64,000 nt of DNA, from positions 3,286,001-3,350,000 of the forward strand of contig NZ_AP025480.1 in the NCBI RefSeq assembly GCF_024347435.1, in the 5' to 3' direction. This DNA is from Vibrio cyclitrophicus (GTDB lineage Bacteria > Pseudomonadota > Gammaproteobacteria > Enterobacterales > Vibrionaceae). Positions 9,084-17,999 of this stretch are shown here, in pieces (the stretch's first letter is position 1; every line of letters begins with the position of its first letter). Under the pieces are notes generated by a model. The model made no database searches. It saw only the letters and a program-made list of their open reading frames with translations, and was not told the origin of the DNA. Made by a program: the position numbers and the translations under genes.

Positions 9084-10487
9084 ATGAGTAAGGGATACGT
9101 TTGGGTCGTTGATGACGACAGCTCTATCCGATGGGTAGTAGAGAAAACACTGTCTTCTGCGGACATAAAGTGCGAAACATTTGCCGACGCAGAGAGCGTA
9201 TTGCTTGCTCTTGAGCGCGAAACGCCAGATGTATTAGTATCTGATATTAGAATGCCTGGTATCGACGGGATTGAATTGTTACATCAAGTTCATCAGCGAT
9301 CGCCTGATCTACCCGTCATTATTATGACCGCGCACTCAGACTTAGATGCAGCAGTCAATGCGTACCAAAAAGGGGCCTTTGAGTATCTGCCTAAACCGTT
9401 TGATATCGATGAAACACTGACTCTGGTAGAGCGAGCGATTGCGCATAGCCATGAACAGAAACGCGAACAAGCCAGCGAAGTAACTGAAGACACTAATGCG
9501 CCAGAAATCATTGGTGAAGCACCTGCGATGCAGGAAGTTTTCCGCGCTATTGGTCGTTTATCTCGTTCATCCATTTCGGTTCTTATTAACGGTGAGTCAG
9601 GTACGGGTAAAGAGCTCGTCGCGCATGCTTTGCACCGACACAGCCCAAGAGCGAAAAAGCCATTTATCGCCCTTAATATGGCGGCTATTCCTAAAGATCT
9701 CATTGAATCAGAGCTATTTGGCCACGAAAAAGGCGCGTTTACTGGTGCTAACAGTGTTCGCCAAGGACGTTTTGAGCAGGCTAACGGCGGCACGCTGTTT
9801 CTTGATGAAATCGGTGATATGCCACTCGATATTCAAACTCGTCTATTGCGTGTACTTTCTGATGGTCAGTTCTATCGCGTAGGTGGTCACTCTGCAGTTA
9901 AGGTCGATGTTCGCATCGTCGCAGCGACCCACCAAGACCTCGAACGATTAGTTCATGAAGGTGGGTTTCGTGAAGACCTTTTCCATCGACTTAACGTCAT
10001 TCGAATTCATATTCCAGCACTACGCGAACGTAAACAGGACATTGAAAAGCTGACTCACCACTTTTTAGCCTCAGCTGCAGAAGAGTTAGGCGTTGAAGTG
10101 AAGACACTGCATCCAGAAACGATTCTAAAGCTCAACCAACTGAATTGGCCTGGTAACGTACGTCAGCTTGAGAATATTTGTCGTTGGTTAACGGTGATGG
10201 CTAGCGGCAGCGAGATACTGCCTTCCGATCTACCACCGGAATTGTTGGAAGAAAAAGTCGTGACCACTTCAGGTTCTGGGGATAACTGGCAGCAACTGCT
10301 CGCGAATTGGGCGAAATGTGCGCTTGATTCAGGAGAAAAAGAGCTGCTCACTTACGCTCTACCAGAGTTTGAACGTATACTGCTCGAGGCTGCACTCAAC
10401 CATACCAATGGTCATAAACAAGATGCAGCTAAGGTTTTAGGTTGGGGCAGAAACACCCTAACCCGTAAACTCAAAGAACTGTACTGA
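9084..10487 (+). CDS. glnG: nitrogen response regulator NtrC (GlnG)
   Basis: Sigma-54 enhancer-binding activator that turns on glnA and other nitrogen genes when phosphorylated by NtrB. The receiver domain (1-120) contains the phospho-Asp in VLVSDIRMPG near residue 54. The AAA+ domain (about 140-375) has Walker A GESGTGKE, the sigma-54-contact loop GAFTGA, Walker B GGTLFLDEIGD and the R-finger region. The Fis-type HTH ends the protein (QDAAKVLGWGRNTLTRKL). Length 467 aa is typical. AAGGAA precedes the ATG. Binding sites for its product are visible upstream of both glnA and glnL. Confidence 0.97.
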   Translation: MSKGYVWVVDDDSSIRWVVEKTLSSADIKCETFADAESVLLALERETPDVLVSDIRMPGIDGIELLHQVHQRSPDLPVIIMTAHSDLDAAVNAYQKGAFEYLPKPFDIDETLTLVERAIAHSHEQKREQASEVTEDTNAPEIIGEAPAMQEVFRAIGRLSRSSISVLINGESGTGKELVAHALHRHSPRAKKPFIALNMAAIPKDLIESELFGHEKGAFTGANSVRQGRFEQANGGTLFLDEIGDMPLDIQTRLLRVLSDGQFYRVGGHSAVKVDVRIVAATHQDLERLVHEGGFREDLFHRLNVIRIHIPALRERKQDIEKLTHHFLASAAEELGVEVKTLHPETILKLNQLNWPGNVRQLENICRWLTVMASGSEILPSDLPPELLEEKVVTTSGSGDNWQQLLANWAKCALDSGEKELLTYALPEFERILLEAALNHTNGHKQDAAKVLGWGRNTLTRKLKELY

Positions 10488-10507
10488 CCTGATATGACTT
10501 TCGATGC

Positions 10508-10537
10508 AGCGACTTTTTAACCCAAAAAAGAGTCGCT
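10508..10537 (+). terminator. hairpin after glnG, possible terminator
   Basis: AGCGACT pairs with AGTCGCT across a loop whose T and A runs extend the stem. No clean T tract follows, so termination may be partial. Confidence 0.5.
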
Positions 10538-10567
10538 TGGTTTGAGTAGTGTCGGTACAATTAAGGT

Positions 10568-13165
10568 ATGCCATTCACTAAAGTTGTAGCGACGATGTCT
10601 TTGAAAACAAAAATTACATTAAGAACCGCTGTGGTTCTGCCATTCGTGATGATTTTTCTATTCACTATGAGCGTAATGGTTTTTACTCAAAAGCAAAGCT
10701 ACAAAGAAATGGTGAGTGATCTTAGTGCGCGACAACTAACATCACTCACAGACAACGTTCATAAAAGTCTTTCTGAGTTTTTAGAAAAACCGTTTCACGC
10801 CAACCTCTCGCTGAGCCACAACATCGGTTACCACCACCTTTATCAATCGGGGAACCTCAGCAGAGTTCAAGACTATATTCTTTATAAGTTCTCTACGCAT
10901 TTTCAGGCCGTTCCTCAACTGGATGTGATCGGCTTTGGCTCTGAAGACGGTAACTACGTTGGCTTTCGTCAAGAAGCCAACAATGGTTATACCTTGATGG
11001 TGCAAGATGACCGAACCCAAGATCAACTTGTCATTTATCGCGGCAGCACGATTAGTGAAGACATTCGCTCCGTCATTTCGGGATACGATCCGAGAATTCG
11101 TCCTTGGTACACGCCTGTTGTTAATCAAAAAACAGCTTCTTGGTCGCCCATTTACGCCAACGCTGATGAACGCCAAGAGATCACGCTTTCAGCCCTAGCA
11201 CCTATCTATGACGACAACGAATTTAAAGCCGTGATTGTCAGTGACATCAAGATCAACACTTTCAACGCCTTCTTAAGAAACCTAAAAGCCGAAACCGATG
11301 CCTCTGTCTATATTATTGACCAACAGCAGCGCTTGGTGGCGCACTCTGGTGGGGGCAGCGTTGTCTCTTGGGGAACCGGTAAAACTCATAAAGGTCAGCG
11401 CTTATTAGCAACAGAAAGTGCTAACCCCATCATAAAAGAGAGCGCCAGTTACGTTGACCAATTTCATTTGATTGAAAATATGGGCGTGCAACGTTTCAAA
11501 TTTACTCTTGATGGTGAACAATACTTCAATCAGATCACGCCTTATCAAGATGATCACGGCATCAATTGGTTTATTGGTATGTCGATCCCTGAAACCAACC
11601 TGCTTGGTGATTTACCTAAAAACCAAAGAAATAGCTGGCTACTTGGACTGCTTCTCAGCTGTATCGGTATTATCGCAGGATTGATCGCCTTTAATCGAGT
11701 TACCCAACCCATCACCTCCACAGCAGATGCCGCCAAACGTCTCGCGAACGGCGACTGGGACAGCGGCATGCCAAAATCTGGCAATAACATCTACGAAACC
11801 AGCCTGTTGGTAGAAGCCTTTAATGAGATGGCCAACAATTTAAAAGCTTCATTCCAGCAATTACAAGCTCAGCTTACCTATGACTCGCTAACCAAACTAT
11901 ACAGCCGTGAAGGCTTTATTGAGGCCGCTAAGACAAATGGCGATATCGAAAAAGGCACTCTGTATTTAGTGGGTATTGATCGCTTTCGCGACATTAATGA
12001 CAGCTTAGGTCATTACAATGGTGACCAACTGCTTATCATCGCGGCAGCACGCCTAAGAGGCACACTGCCTAGTGAATACCTATTAGCCCGTACTGGTGGC
12101 GACGAATTTGCAATCTATGCCCCTAATGTCACCCAAGATGACGATATTCAATTACTGACCAACCGCTTACTTCAAACCTTTGCGTCTCCATTTGCTATGG
12201 AGTCAGAAAATGTTGTCATTAATGTTTCAATTGGAGTCGTAGGAGTCTCTAACGAGCAAGATATTACGCTGTGGCTACGCAATAGCAGCATTGCACTCAG
12301 CAACGCAAAGCAAGATAAGACTCGTGTCAGCGTATACAGCCCCGAGATGGGCAAAGCTTCTAGGCACCGAACTAAAATGCTCGCTCGTATGAACAAAGCC
12401 ATCGAACTGCAACAGTTCGAGCCTTTTTATCAGCCAATTATTGACCTTGAATCTGGCTCAACAATTGGTGCGGAGGCCTTAGCACGCTGGATAACAGACG
12501 ATGGTATCGTCGCCTCACCATTAGATTTCATCCCACTTGCAGAAGAGACTGGGCTTATTTACGACATCGGCCAGCAAATCCTGCACAAATCTTGTCGGGA
12601 TACCGCCATCGCGATCGCGTCAGGAAAATGGGGTAAAGACTTCACAATTCACGTTAACCTCTCCGTCGACCAGTTGAGTGAAAGTAGCTTTGTTGATCGA
12701 GTCCAATCCATACTGAGTGAGACAAAGCTATCGGCTAACAATCTTACGTTAGAGATCACCGAATCGCGCATCGTAGATAATGACCCCATGATCATCGACA
12801 ACATGCTGACTTTAAAAGCACTGGGTGTTTCCATTGCGATTGATGATTTTGGCACAGGATATTCATCGTTAGCGTACTTACATAAGCTGCCATTTGACTG
12901 CCTTAAAATCGATCGCAGCTTTGTTAGCAAGTTGGATAAGGAGAACCTAGACAGCTCTATCGTTGCAGCAATCGTTAATATCACCAAGGGCTTCAAGGTA
13001 AGCATAGTCGCAGAAGGTGTAGAAACTCAGCAACAAGCGGATCTACTCAAACAGCTGAAATGCCCGCAGGCGCAGGGGTTCTTATACAGTCGCCCGGTTC
13101 CTTTTGAGCAATGGCCAACCGACCTCTGCAACGTAAGACAAAGCAGTAAAGAAAGCATGATGTAA
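10568..13165 (+). CDS. Cache-HAMP-GGDEF-EAL cyclic-di-GMP protein
   Basis: An 865-aa inner-membrane signalling protein. TM1 lies at about residues 20-43, followed by a periplasmic dCache-type sensor (about 50-340, with DPRIRPWYTPV and APIYDDNEFKAVIVSDI motifs typical of Cache ligand folds). TM2 (about 355-378, LLGLLLSCIGIIAGLIAF) and a HAMP region (QPITSTADAAKRLANGDW) lead to a GGDEF domain with intact GGDEF and an EAL domain with intact EAL, NLS, DDFGTGYSS, KIDRSF and QGF motifs. It could therefore make or break c-di-GMP; the RxxD inhibitory site before GGDEF is absent. A second ATG (10595) is possible. Monocistronic; ligand unknown. Confidence 0.9.
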   Translation: MPFTKVVATMSLKTKITLRTAVVLPFVMIFLFTMSVMVFTQKQSYKEMVSDLSARQLTSLTDNVHKSLSEFLEKPFHANLSLSHNIGYHHLYQSGNLSRVQDYILYKFSTHFQAVPQLDVIGFGSEDGNYVGFRQEANNGYTLMVQDDRTQDQLVIYRGSTISEDIRSVISGYDPRIRPWYTPVVNQKTASWSPIYANADERQEITLSALAPIYDDNEFKAVIVSDIKINTFNAFLRNLKAETDASVYIIDQQQRLVAHSGGGSVVSWGTGKTHKGQRLLATESANPIIKESASYVDQFHLIENMGVQRFKFTLDGEQYFNQITPYQDDHGINWFIGMSIPETNLLGDLPKNQRNSWLLGLLLSCIGIIAGLIAFNRVTQPITSTADAAKRLANGDWDSGMPKSGNNIYETSLLVEAFNEMANNLKASFQQLQAQLTYDSLTKLYSREGFIEAAKTNGDIEKGTLYLVGIDRFRDINDSLGHYNGDQLLIIAAARLRGTLPSEYLLARTGGDEFAIYAPNVTQDDDIQLLTNRLLQTFASPFAMESENVVINVSIGVVGVSNEQDITLWLRNSSIALSNAKQDKTRVSVYSPEMGKASRHRTKMLARMNKAIELQQFEPFYQPIIDLESGSTIGAEALARWITDDGIVASPLDFIPLAEETGLIYDIGQQILHKSCRDTAIAIASGKWGKDFTIHVNLSVDQLSESSFVDRVQSILSETKLSANNLTLEITESRIVDNDPMIIDNMLTLKALGVSIAIDDFGTGYSSLAYLHKLPFDCLKIDRSFVSKLDKENLDSSIVAAIVNITKGFKVSIVAEGVETQQQADLLKQLKCPQAQGFLYSRPVPFEQWPTDLCNVRQSSKESMM

Positions 13166-13194
13166 AGTAGATAGAGAATTGACTTACAGACAGA

Positions 13195-13227
13195 CAAAAA
13201 AATGCCAGCATGATGCTGGCATTTTTT
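13195..13227. terminator. bidirectional terminator between the GGDEF-EAL gene and hemN
   Basis: AATGCCAGC and GCTGGCATT form a stem flanked by A and T runs on both sides. It serves the convergent genes. Confidence 0.9.
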
Positions 13228-13250
13228 ATGTTTGTTTCTCGAACGTGTAA

Positions 13251-14642
13251 TTAAATCACACGAGAGAATTGCTGCTGGCGAGCCTTTGCACGTAGGTATT
13301 TATCAAAACACATGCAGATGTTACGGATCAGCAAACGGCCACGCAAAGTCACGCGGATTTCTTTGTCATCCACTTCAACCAACTCATCATTGATGAAGGT
13401 TTGCAGTAGCCCTAAGTCTTCTTTGAAGTAACCATTAAAGTCTACAGAAAACTCAGACTCGATCATGGTTTTATCAAGCTTAAAGTTACAGATAAGCTGT
13501 TTAATGACCTCACGACGCACTAGGTCATCACTGTCTAATACCACACCTTTCCAAAGTGCATGACGCAGGTCATTCACCTGAGCGTAATACTTCTTCAGCT
13601 CTTTTTGGTTTTGAGCGTAAGCATCACCGACCATAGAGATAGCAGAGACACCGAAACCAATTAAGTCAGCTTCACCTTGGGTCGTGTAGCCTTGGAAGTT
13701 ACGATGCAAGATACCTTCGCGTTGTGCTACTGCTAGCTCGTCTTCAGGTAGTGCAAAGTGATCCATTCCGATGAACTGGTAACCAGCACCCGTTAGCGTT
13801 TCGATGGTATCTTGTAAGATAGCCATTTTCTCTTTAGCTTCTGGTAGGTCTTCGTCTTTAATCTTACGCTGCGCAGCAAACAATTGCGGCATGTGTGCGT
13901 AGTTAAATACCGATAAACGACCCGGTTTCATTTCTAACACTTGCTTCAATGTTTCCGCGAACAAAGCTTGAGTCTGCTTTGGCAGGCCGTAGATCAAATC
14001 AAGATTAGTAGAGCGGAAGCCTAGCTCTTTAGCACGCTGAACCATTGCAATAATGAACTCTTCATCTTGTTCACGGTTAACCAGCTTTTGCACTTCTTTA
14101 TTGAAGTCTTGAACACCAATACTCAAGCGGTTAAAACCTTCGCGGCGTAGGTGGTCGAGTACATCAAGTTCAATCTCACGTGGGTCAACCTCGATACTAA
14201 TCTCAGCATCAGCCGTGAAGTTAAACTCATCACGCAGAATCATCATCAAACGAGTGATTTGTACTTTTGTTAGGAATGTCGGGGTACCGCCACCGAAGTG
14301 CAGTTGAGTCACCTCGCGACCATTCAGCAAAGAAGCGCGTTGACGAATTTCGTGTTCAATCACATCTAGGTACTCATCCGCTTTGTGCGAATGACGGGTA
14401 ATGACCTTGTTACAGCCGCAGTAGTAACAAAGCTTGTGACAGAACGGAATATGCACGTAAAGAGAGAGTGGACGCTCAGGGTATTGCGTACACGCCATGT
14501 CGTAATCAGCGACGGTAAACGCTTCATGAAACTCCAACGCAGTTGGGTATGAAGTGTAACGAGGTCCCGAATAGTTGTACTTGTTTAAGATTTCTTGATC
14601 CCAAACGATTTGCTGATTCGTTGTTACTGGCTTGCTCGACAT
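13251..14642 (-). CDS. hemN: oxygen-independent coproporphyrinogen III dehydrogenase
   Basis: Radical-SAM enzyme that decarboxylates coproporphyrinogen III to protoporphyrinogen IX without oxygen in heme synthesis. The SAM/4Fe-4S motif CHKLCYYC (C-x3-C-x2-C) occurs near residue 63 in the family context YVHIPFCHKLCYYCGCNK. The GGGTP motif and the HemN C-terminal domain (GIGVSAIS-like GFGVSAISM, FNGYF) are present. Length 463 aa separates it from the shorter HemW paralogues. The ATG at 14642 has a weak GGA upstream. I looked for an FNR box in the leader and did not find a convincing one. Confidence 0.95.
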   Translation of the reverse strand: MSSKPVTTNQQIVWDQEILNKYNYSGPRYTSYPTALEFHEAFTVADYDMACTQYPERPLSLYVHIPFCHKLCYYCGCNKVITRHSHKADEYLDVIEHEIRQRASLLNGREVTQLHFGGGTPTFLTKVQITRLMMILRDEFNFTADAEISIEVDPREIELDVLDHLRREGFNRLSIGVQDFNKEVQKLVNREQDEEFIIAMVQRAKELGFRSTNLDLIYGLPKQTQALFAETLKQVLEMKPGRLSVFNYAHMPQLFAAQRKIKDEDLPEAKEKMAILQDTIETLTGAGYQFIGMDHFALPEDELAVAQREGILHRNFQGYTTQGEADLIGFGVSAISMVGDAYAQNQKELKKYYAQVNDLRHALWKGVVLDSDDLVRREVIKQLICNFKLDKTMIESEFSVDFNGYFKEDLGLLQTFINDELVEVDDKEIRVTLRGRLLIRNICMCFDKYLRAKARQQQFSRVI

Positions 14643-14985
14643 AGCGGTAATTCCAATTTAGATCCGCGAGAACCTAAGGTCTCTCAAATCATTTTACATA
14701 CATTAAAATATAGACGGGTTATTTTGCCACACGACCAGTAAGGTCGTTTCAAGACAAAATCAATTTTTTAGACAAAAACTCAGAACTGCTAGCTTGATCA
14801 CTAACAAAGCGTCGGGATTAACGAGACGCAAAAGGTAAGAAGGCTTATTTAACATTATCTGTTAAAGACAAAGCGTATTAAAGACGTGAGTCTTAAAGCT
14901 GTATATCTCAAAAACAGCGCGTCTTGAAACAGCACGTTTTGAAAACTAAATGTTAAACAAGCCTCAATTTTAAAAGTCTTAGCGA
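14643..14985. other. 343-bp spacer between DUF2489 gene and hemN
   Basis: No gene seen. It holds the hemN leader, a short inverted repeat (CGACC...GGTCG near 14737-14755) and, at 14917-14943, an imperfect tandem pair (GCGCGTCTTGAAAC then GCACGTTTTGAAAA). No terminator with a proper T tract is obvious for the DUF2489 operon. Confidence 0.4.
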
Positions 14986-15474
14986 CTAAATCATCTGAAT
15001 ATTGATTTGGTTGTTAAGAGGTTTAATTTTCTCCTGCAACCGTTTCAAATCTTCGATGACGGCATCATTCAAGCGAGTCTCTGCCTTGTGGCGTGTGAGA
15101 TTCTGCTGCATGCGCTCTTTCTTGGTCAGTGCCTGTCTTTCATCTCCGCGAGCCATGTCTTTTACGATATGGTACAGCTCAGAAAGAGCAGGATATTCAG
15201 AATCAAAATCGACACGCTCATCACCCTGAACATTATCCATAATGATACACACTCGGATACTGATCTCAGGTAAATCACACTGCCCTTGAATACCCGCTAG
15301 ACACAAAGTATTCACGTTCTCGTAAATCTTTGCGTTACGTTTTTCAATGGCAAGTGCTTGATGCTGCTTTTGCAACTCCGTCTGCTTCTTCACTTGAAGT
15401 AGAAGGTAACCTGCATAAGAGCCCAAGCCGAGAATGATTATTCCGCCAGCAATTGCTAATAAGGTTACATTCAT
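14986..15474 (-). CDS. DUF2489 family membrane-anchored protein
   Basis: A 162-aa protein with one N-terminal membrane helix (about residues 4-26, LLAIAGGIIILGLGSYAGYLL) and a cytoplasmic alpha-helical remainder with charged heptads. It matches the DUF2489 family, which occurs next to yihI in vibrios and relatives. No catalytic motif is seen. It starts 6 bp after the yihI stop and is the third gene of a leftward operon (methyltransferase, yihI, DUF2489). Function unknown. Confidence 0.8.
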   Translation of the reverse strand: MNVTLLAIAGGIIILGLGSYAGYLLLQVKKQTELQKQHQALAIEKRNAKIYENVNTLCLAGIQGQCDLPEISIRVCIIMDNVQGDERVDFDSEYPALSELYHIVKDMARGDERQALTKKERMQQNLTRHKAETRLNDAVIEDLKRLQEKIKPLNNQINIQMI

Positions 15475-15480
15475 TGGCTC

Positions 15481-16038
15481 TTAACCTTTAAAGCTGTCTA
15501 AATCGAAGTCTTCGAATTGAGATAACAAGTCTTCATCAGAGCTTGCTTTCTTCTTAGAAACAACAGGTGCTTCTTCGAAAATCTCTTCTTCATCGTCTTC
15601 TGGCTCTAGCAGACCCAAGCGGCCCATTAGGTGTTCGATACGATCAAGTTTCTCATCAACGAACTTCTGTAGACCTGCACCTAGGTTTTCACCATTTTCG
15701 ATACGATCTAATAGTGTATTCAGTTGAGCATCATTCTCAAGCATCTCTAACTCTTGTTCGTTAGATAGCTTGCGCTCTTGTTTCGTCGGCTTCTTCGCTG
15801 GTTCAACGATCAGCGGAATTTTTTTCTTGCTGCCTAAACGAGGGTCGCGAGCTAGTGCAGCTTTGCGCTGTTTTGCTTCGCTACCATCTGAGTGACGGCT
15901 ACCAGACTTAAGGCCTTTACGCTTTTTAACACGCTTACGTTCACGACCTTCAACATCAGATTCACTACGGTTACGAGTAACCATAGGTTCCGGAGCGCCA
16001 AGTGCTCCTGGTTTTCTTGATTTCTTACTACGACCCAT
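15481..16038 (-). CDS. yihI: Der GTPase-activating protein YihI
   Basis: Stimulates the GTPase activity of Der (EngA) and so modulates 50S ribosomal subunit assembly. The 185-aa protein has the typical arrangement: a very basic N-terminal half (GRSKKSRKPGA, RKRVKKRKGLKSGSRH) and an acidic C-terminal half with LSNEQELEMLENDAQLN, the conserved YihI block. The start ATG overlaps the stop of the methyltransferase gene (TAATG), indicating translational coupling. Related gene order (yihI beside hemN) is found in enteric bacteria. Confidence 0.93.
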   Translation of the reverse strand: MGRSKKSRKPGALGAPEPMVTRNRSESDVEGRERKRVKKRKGLKSGSRHSDGSEAKQRKAALARDPRLGSKKKIPLIVEPAKKPTKQERKLSNEQELEMLENDAQLNTLLDRIENGENLGAGLQKFVDEKLDRIEHLMGRLGLLEPEDDEEEIFEEAPVVSKKKASSDEDLLSQFEDFDLDSFKG

Positions 16039-16676
16039 TACTGCACTTTCCTCAGTAAAATTACATCATTTCCAAAAAATTCTAGTTCGAGCTTATCCCG
16101 CTCTGCCAAAAACTGGAATGTTTGACGACTAAAGAAGACGACATGTGTCGGGTCATTCTTGTAGTGCCAACCAGCAAACGCGTCTACGTCTATTACTAGT
16201 TTAGTCATAAGACCAATCCAGCCCTTGGGTTTAACTAAATTCAACCATTGCTGCCACACTTTGTCTGGGTGGTAAAGATGCTCTATCACCTCCGTGGCAG
16301 TCATAAAGTCATACGTTTTTTCCAACACAGAGGGTTCTGGGTGGTAATAGATATCGTACAACTCCATGGTGTGTCCGGCTTCTTCTAACATAATAGATAG
16401 CGTAGGGCCTGGGCCACAACCAAAATCCAACCCGTGTGAGTTAGATGAAATTTTGTCTGTTAGAGGATCTGCGATGCGAGATAAAAAACGGCGATAGCCT
16501 GCATCACTAGGATCGTTCTCATGGAGATCATAGTGTGCTTTTTCTTCTTTTGCTTCTAACCTTTGTTCAGGTTTAACAAATACCAGTTCACATTGCTGAC
16601 ACTGCAGATAAGCTCTGCGTTTGTCTTCAAAATAGTGATTCACGCCTTGGTGATGGCATAAGGGACAAGTATACAT
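16038..16676 (-). CDS. zinc-ribbon class I SAM-dependent methyltransferase
   Basis: A 212-aa protein. An N-terminal zinc ribbon has two CxxC knuckles (CPLC at residues 4-7 and CQQC at 26-29). The methyltransferase domain has the SAM-binding motif GLDFGCGPGPT near residue 85 and a post-I acidic residue in MELYDIYY. EVIEHLYHPDKVWQQW resembles the motif region of UbiG-like enzymes. Target unknown; the zinc ribbon suggests an RNA or protein substrate, but that is inference. It leads the operon with yihI and DUF2489. Confidence 0.82.
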   Translation of the reverse strand: MYTCPLCHHQGVNHYFEDKRRAYLQCQQCELVFVKPEQRLEAKEEKAHYDLHENDPSDAGYRRFLSRIADPLTDKISSNSHGLDFGCGPGPTLSIMLEEAGHTMELYDIYYHPEPSVLEKTYDFMTATEVIEHLYHPDKVWQQWLNLVKPKGWIGLMTKLVIDVDAFAGWHYKNDPTHVVFFSRQTFQFLAERDKLELEFFGNDVILLRKVQ

Positions 16677-16761
16677 AGCACATCCTTAAACAGGGATGCG
16701 AAACATACCAGAAACTGAGTTTATAGTGGAGAGGTATTGGGTGTTTTTTCATCAAATCAAT

Positions 16762-16789
16762 AAAAAAAGCGATAGGAAAACCTATCGCT
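16762..16789 (-). terminator. terminator of the CsrB-like RNA
   Basis: A perfect 9-bp stem (AGCGATAGG with CCTATCGCT, loop TTTT) is followed by seven T residues on the leftward strand. It lies 86 bp upstream of the methyltransferase start, so it must end an RNA that begins further right. Confidence 0.92.
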
Positions 16790-17035
16790 CTCTAAATCTG
16801 CCTATATCGGCCAAAATTTGCATACTCAACTTGGTACACAAATCTCCATTTGTTATTGGTGCTTTCCATGCCAAATTTGTTTTTTGTTCATCGTCCTGAT
16901 GAGTTTTGGCTATCCTTTTCTAACACCTTGTTACTGGGCTGTCCTAGCCTGATCCGTTTCTGTCTATACCGTTAGACTAGATGACCATCCGTATCTAAGT
17001 CAGCTCCTAGCTGATGACGGGTACTTTACCTTGTT
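16762..17035 (-). ncRNA. candidate CsrB/CsrC-family regulatory RNA
   Basis: The leftward transcript would carry eight GGA motifs. Four of them sit in hairpin loops: TCAGC-TAGGA-GCTGA (17000-17014), GGCT-AGGAC-AGCC (16937-16949), TCATC-AGGAC-GATGA (16888-16902) and ACAAAT-GGAG-ATTTGT (16838-16853). GGA-in-loop hairpins are the CsrA-binding unit of CsrB/CsrC RNAs, which titrate CsrA. A strong terminator ends the RNA at 16762. The locus lies between engB and yihI, the same interval that holds csrC in E. coli. The 5' end is not fixed and may extend to about 17110. No open frame fits here. Synteny is from memory; structure is seen directly. Confidence 0.65.
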
Positions 17036-17140
17036 ACAAAAAGACTACAAGAGTGCGACTTCACACTTTTGTACACAAATTGAGCTCGTATTGATAAATA
17101 AGATATGAACACAGCACTCATAGATAATAGTAATACAAAA

Positions 17141-17176
17141 GAAAACGCCCCAACCATTTCTGATCGGGGCGTATCT
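17141..17176 (-). terminator. terminator of the cytochrome c4 gene
   Basis: Reading leftward, ACGCCCC pairs with GGGGCGT and is followed by a short T-rich run. It lies about 60 bp past the cytochrome stop and isolates the RNA gene beyond it. Confidence 0.8.
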
Positions 17177-17233
17177 TGAATCTCGCTCGAACGTACATTT
17201 CTTTACTCTGGCTAAGAGCAAGAAACCGACATA

Positions 17234-17851
17234 TTAGTGTAAACCACCAACGTACTTCGATAAGGTATCAATATCTGCGTCTGTTAACTTTTTAGCTACA
17301 TCACGCATCATCGCATTCATGTCGTTATTACGGCTACCATCGCGGAATTTCTCAAGTTGAGCCTTGATGTAATCTGCGTGCTGGCCAGAAATTTTAGGGA
17401 AACCAGAAAGTTCAGTACCGTTACCACGAGGACCGTGACAAGCAATACACGCCGTTACGCCACGTTCTGCGTTACCTGCGGTGTAAAGAACTTTACCTTC
17501 ATCCACAACATTTTCAGGAGTTGAGTTACTAGAAATAGGTAGAGAGGCGTAGTATGCCGCTAGGTCAGCCATATCTTCTTCAGATAAAGACATCGCCATC
17601 GCACCCATTACAGGTTCATTACGACCTTGTTTACCACCACTCGTCATACCGAGTTTAAGCTCTTTTAACTGCTTCTCTAGGTACTTCTCATGTTGACCAG
17701 CCAGTTTAGGGTACTGAGTGATCAGACTGTTGCCGTCAGCACCGTGGCAGGCAACACATGTTTGTGATTTGGCTTTACCAGCTTCAATACTACCTTGAGC
17801 CCATACTGAGCAGCTGGCTAAAAGACTCAAAATTAGCGCTAATTTCTTCAT
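17234..17851 (-). CDS. cytochrome c4-type diheme cytochrome
   Basis: A 205-aa periplasmic electron carrier with a signal peptide (residues 1-18, ending VWA) and two tandem cytochrome c domains. The heme-binding motifs are CVACHG near residue 32 and CIACHG near residue 136; candidate axial Met residues lie in MGAMAMSL and MNAMMRDV. The duplicated layout, PKLAGQH and PKISGQH repeats and length are those of cytochrome c4, which feeds terminal oxidases such as cbb3. It is divergent from engB with a 148-bp gap. The T-rich terminator downstream indicates a single-gene unit. Confidence 0.92.
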   Translation of the reverse strand: MKKLALILSLLASCSVWAQGSIEAGKAKSQTCVACHGADGNSLITQYPKLAGQHEKYLEKQLKELKLGMTSGGKQGRNEPVMGAMAMSLSEEDMADLAAYYASLPISSNSTPENVVDEGKVLYTAGNAERGVTACIACHGPRGNGTELSGFPKISGQHADYIKAQLEKFRDGSRNNDMNAMMRDVAKKLTDADIDTLSKYVGGLH

Positions 17852-17999
17852 GACATTCCATTATAATTATCAAGCTTCCAGTACCACTCTATGTTGCCAC
17901 TCATGGTACAATAGGCGACCTTATGCCGAGCACGGTTATTTTACACAAATTCACAAAAAAGTAATCAATCGACTACACAAAGTCGAGATGGAGTTAACA

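Noticed and set aside
14760..14830. FNR box upstream of hemN
   Set aside because: I looked for TTGAT-N4-ATCAA; only isolated TTGAT and ATCAA halves are present without the right spacing.
17850..17999. N-terminal extension of engB
   Set aside because: The extra 50 codons lie in the promoter gap, and the family N terminus begins at the GTG at 18000.
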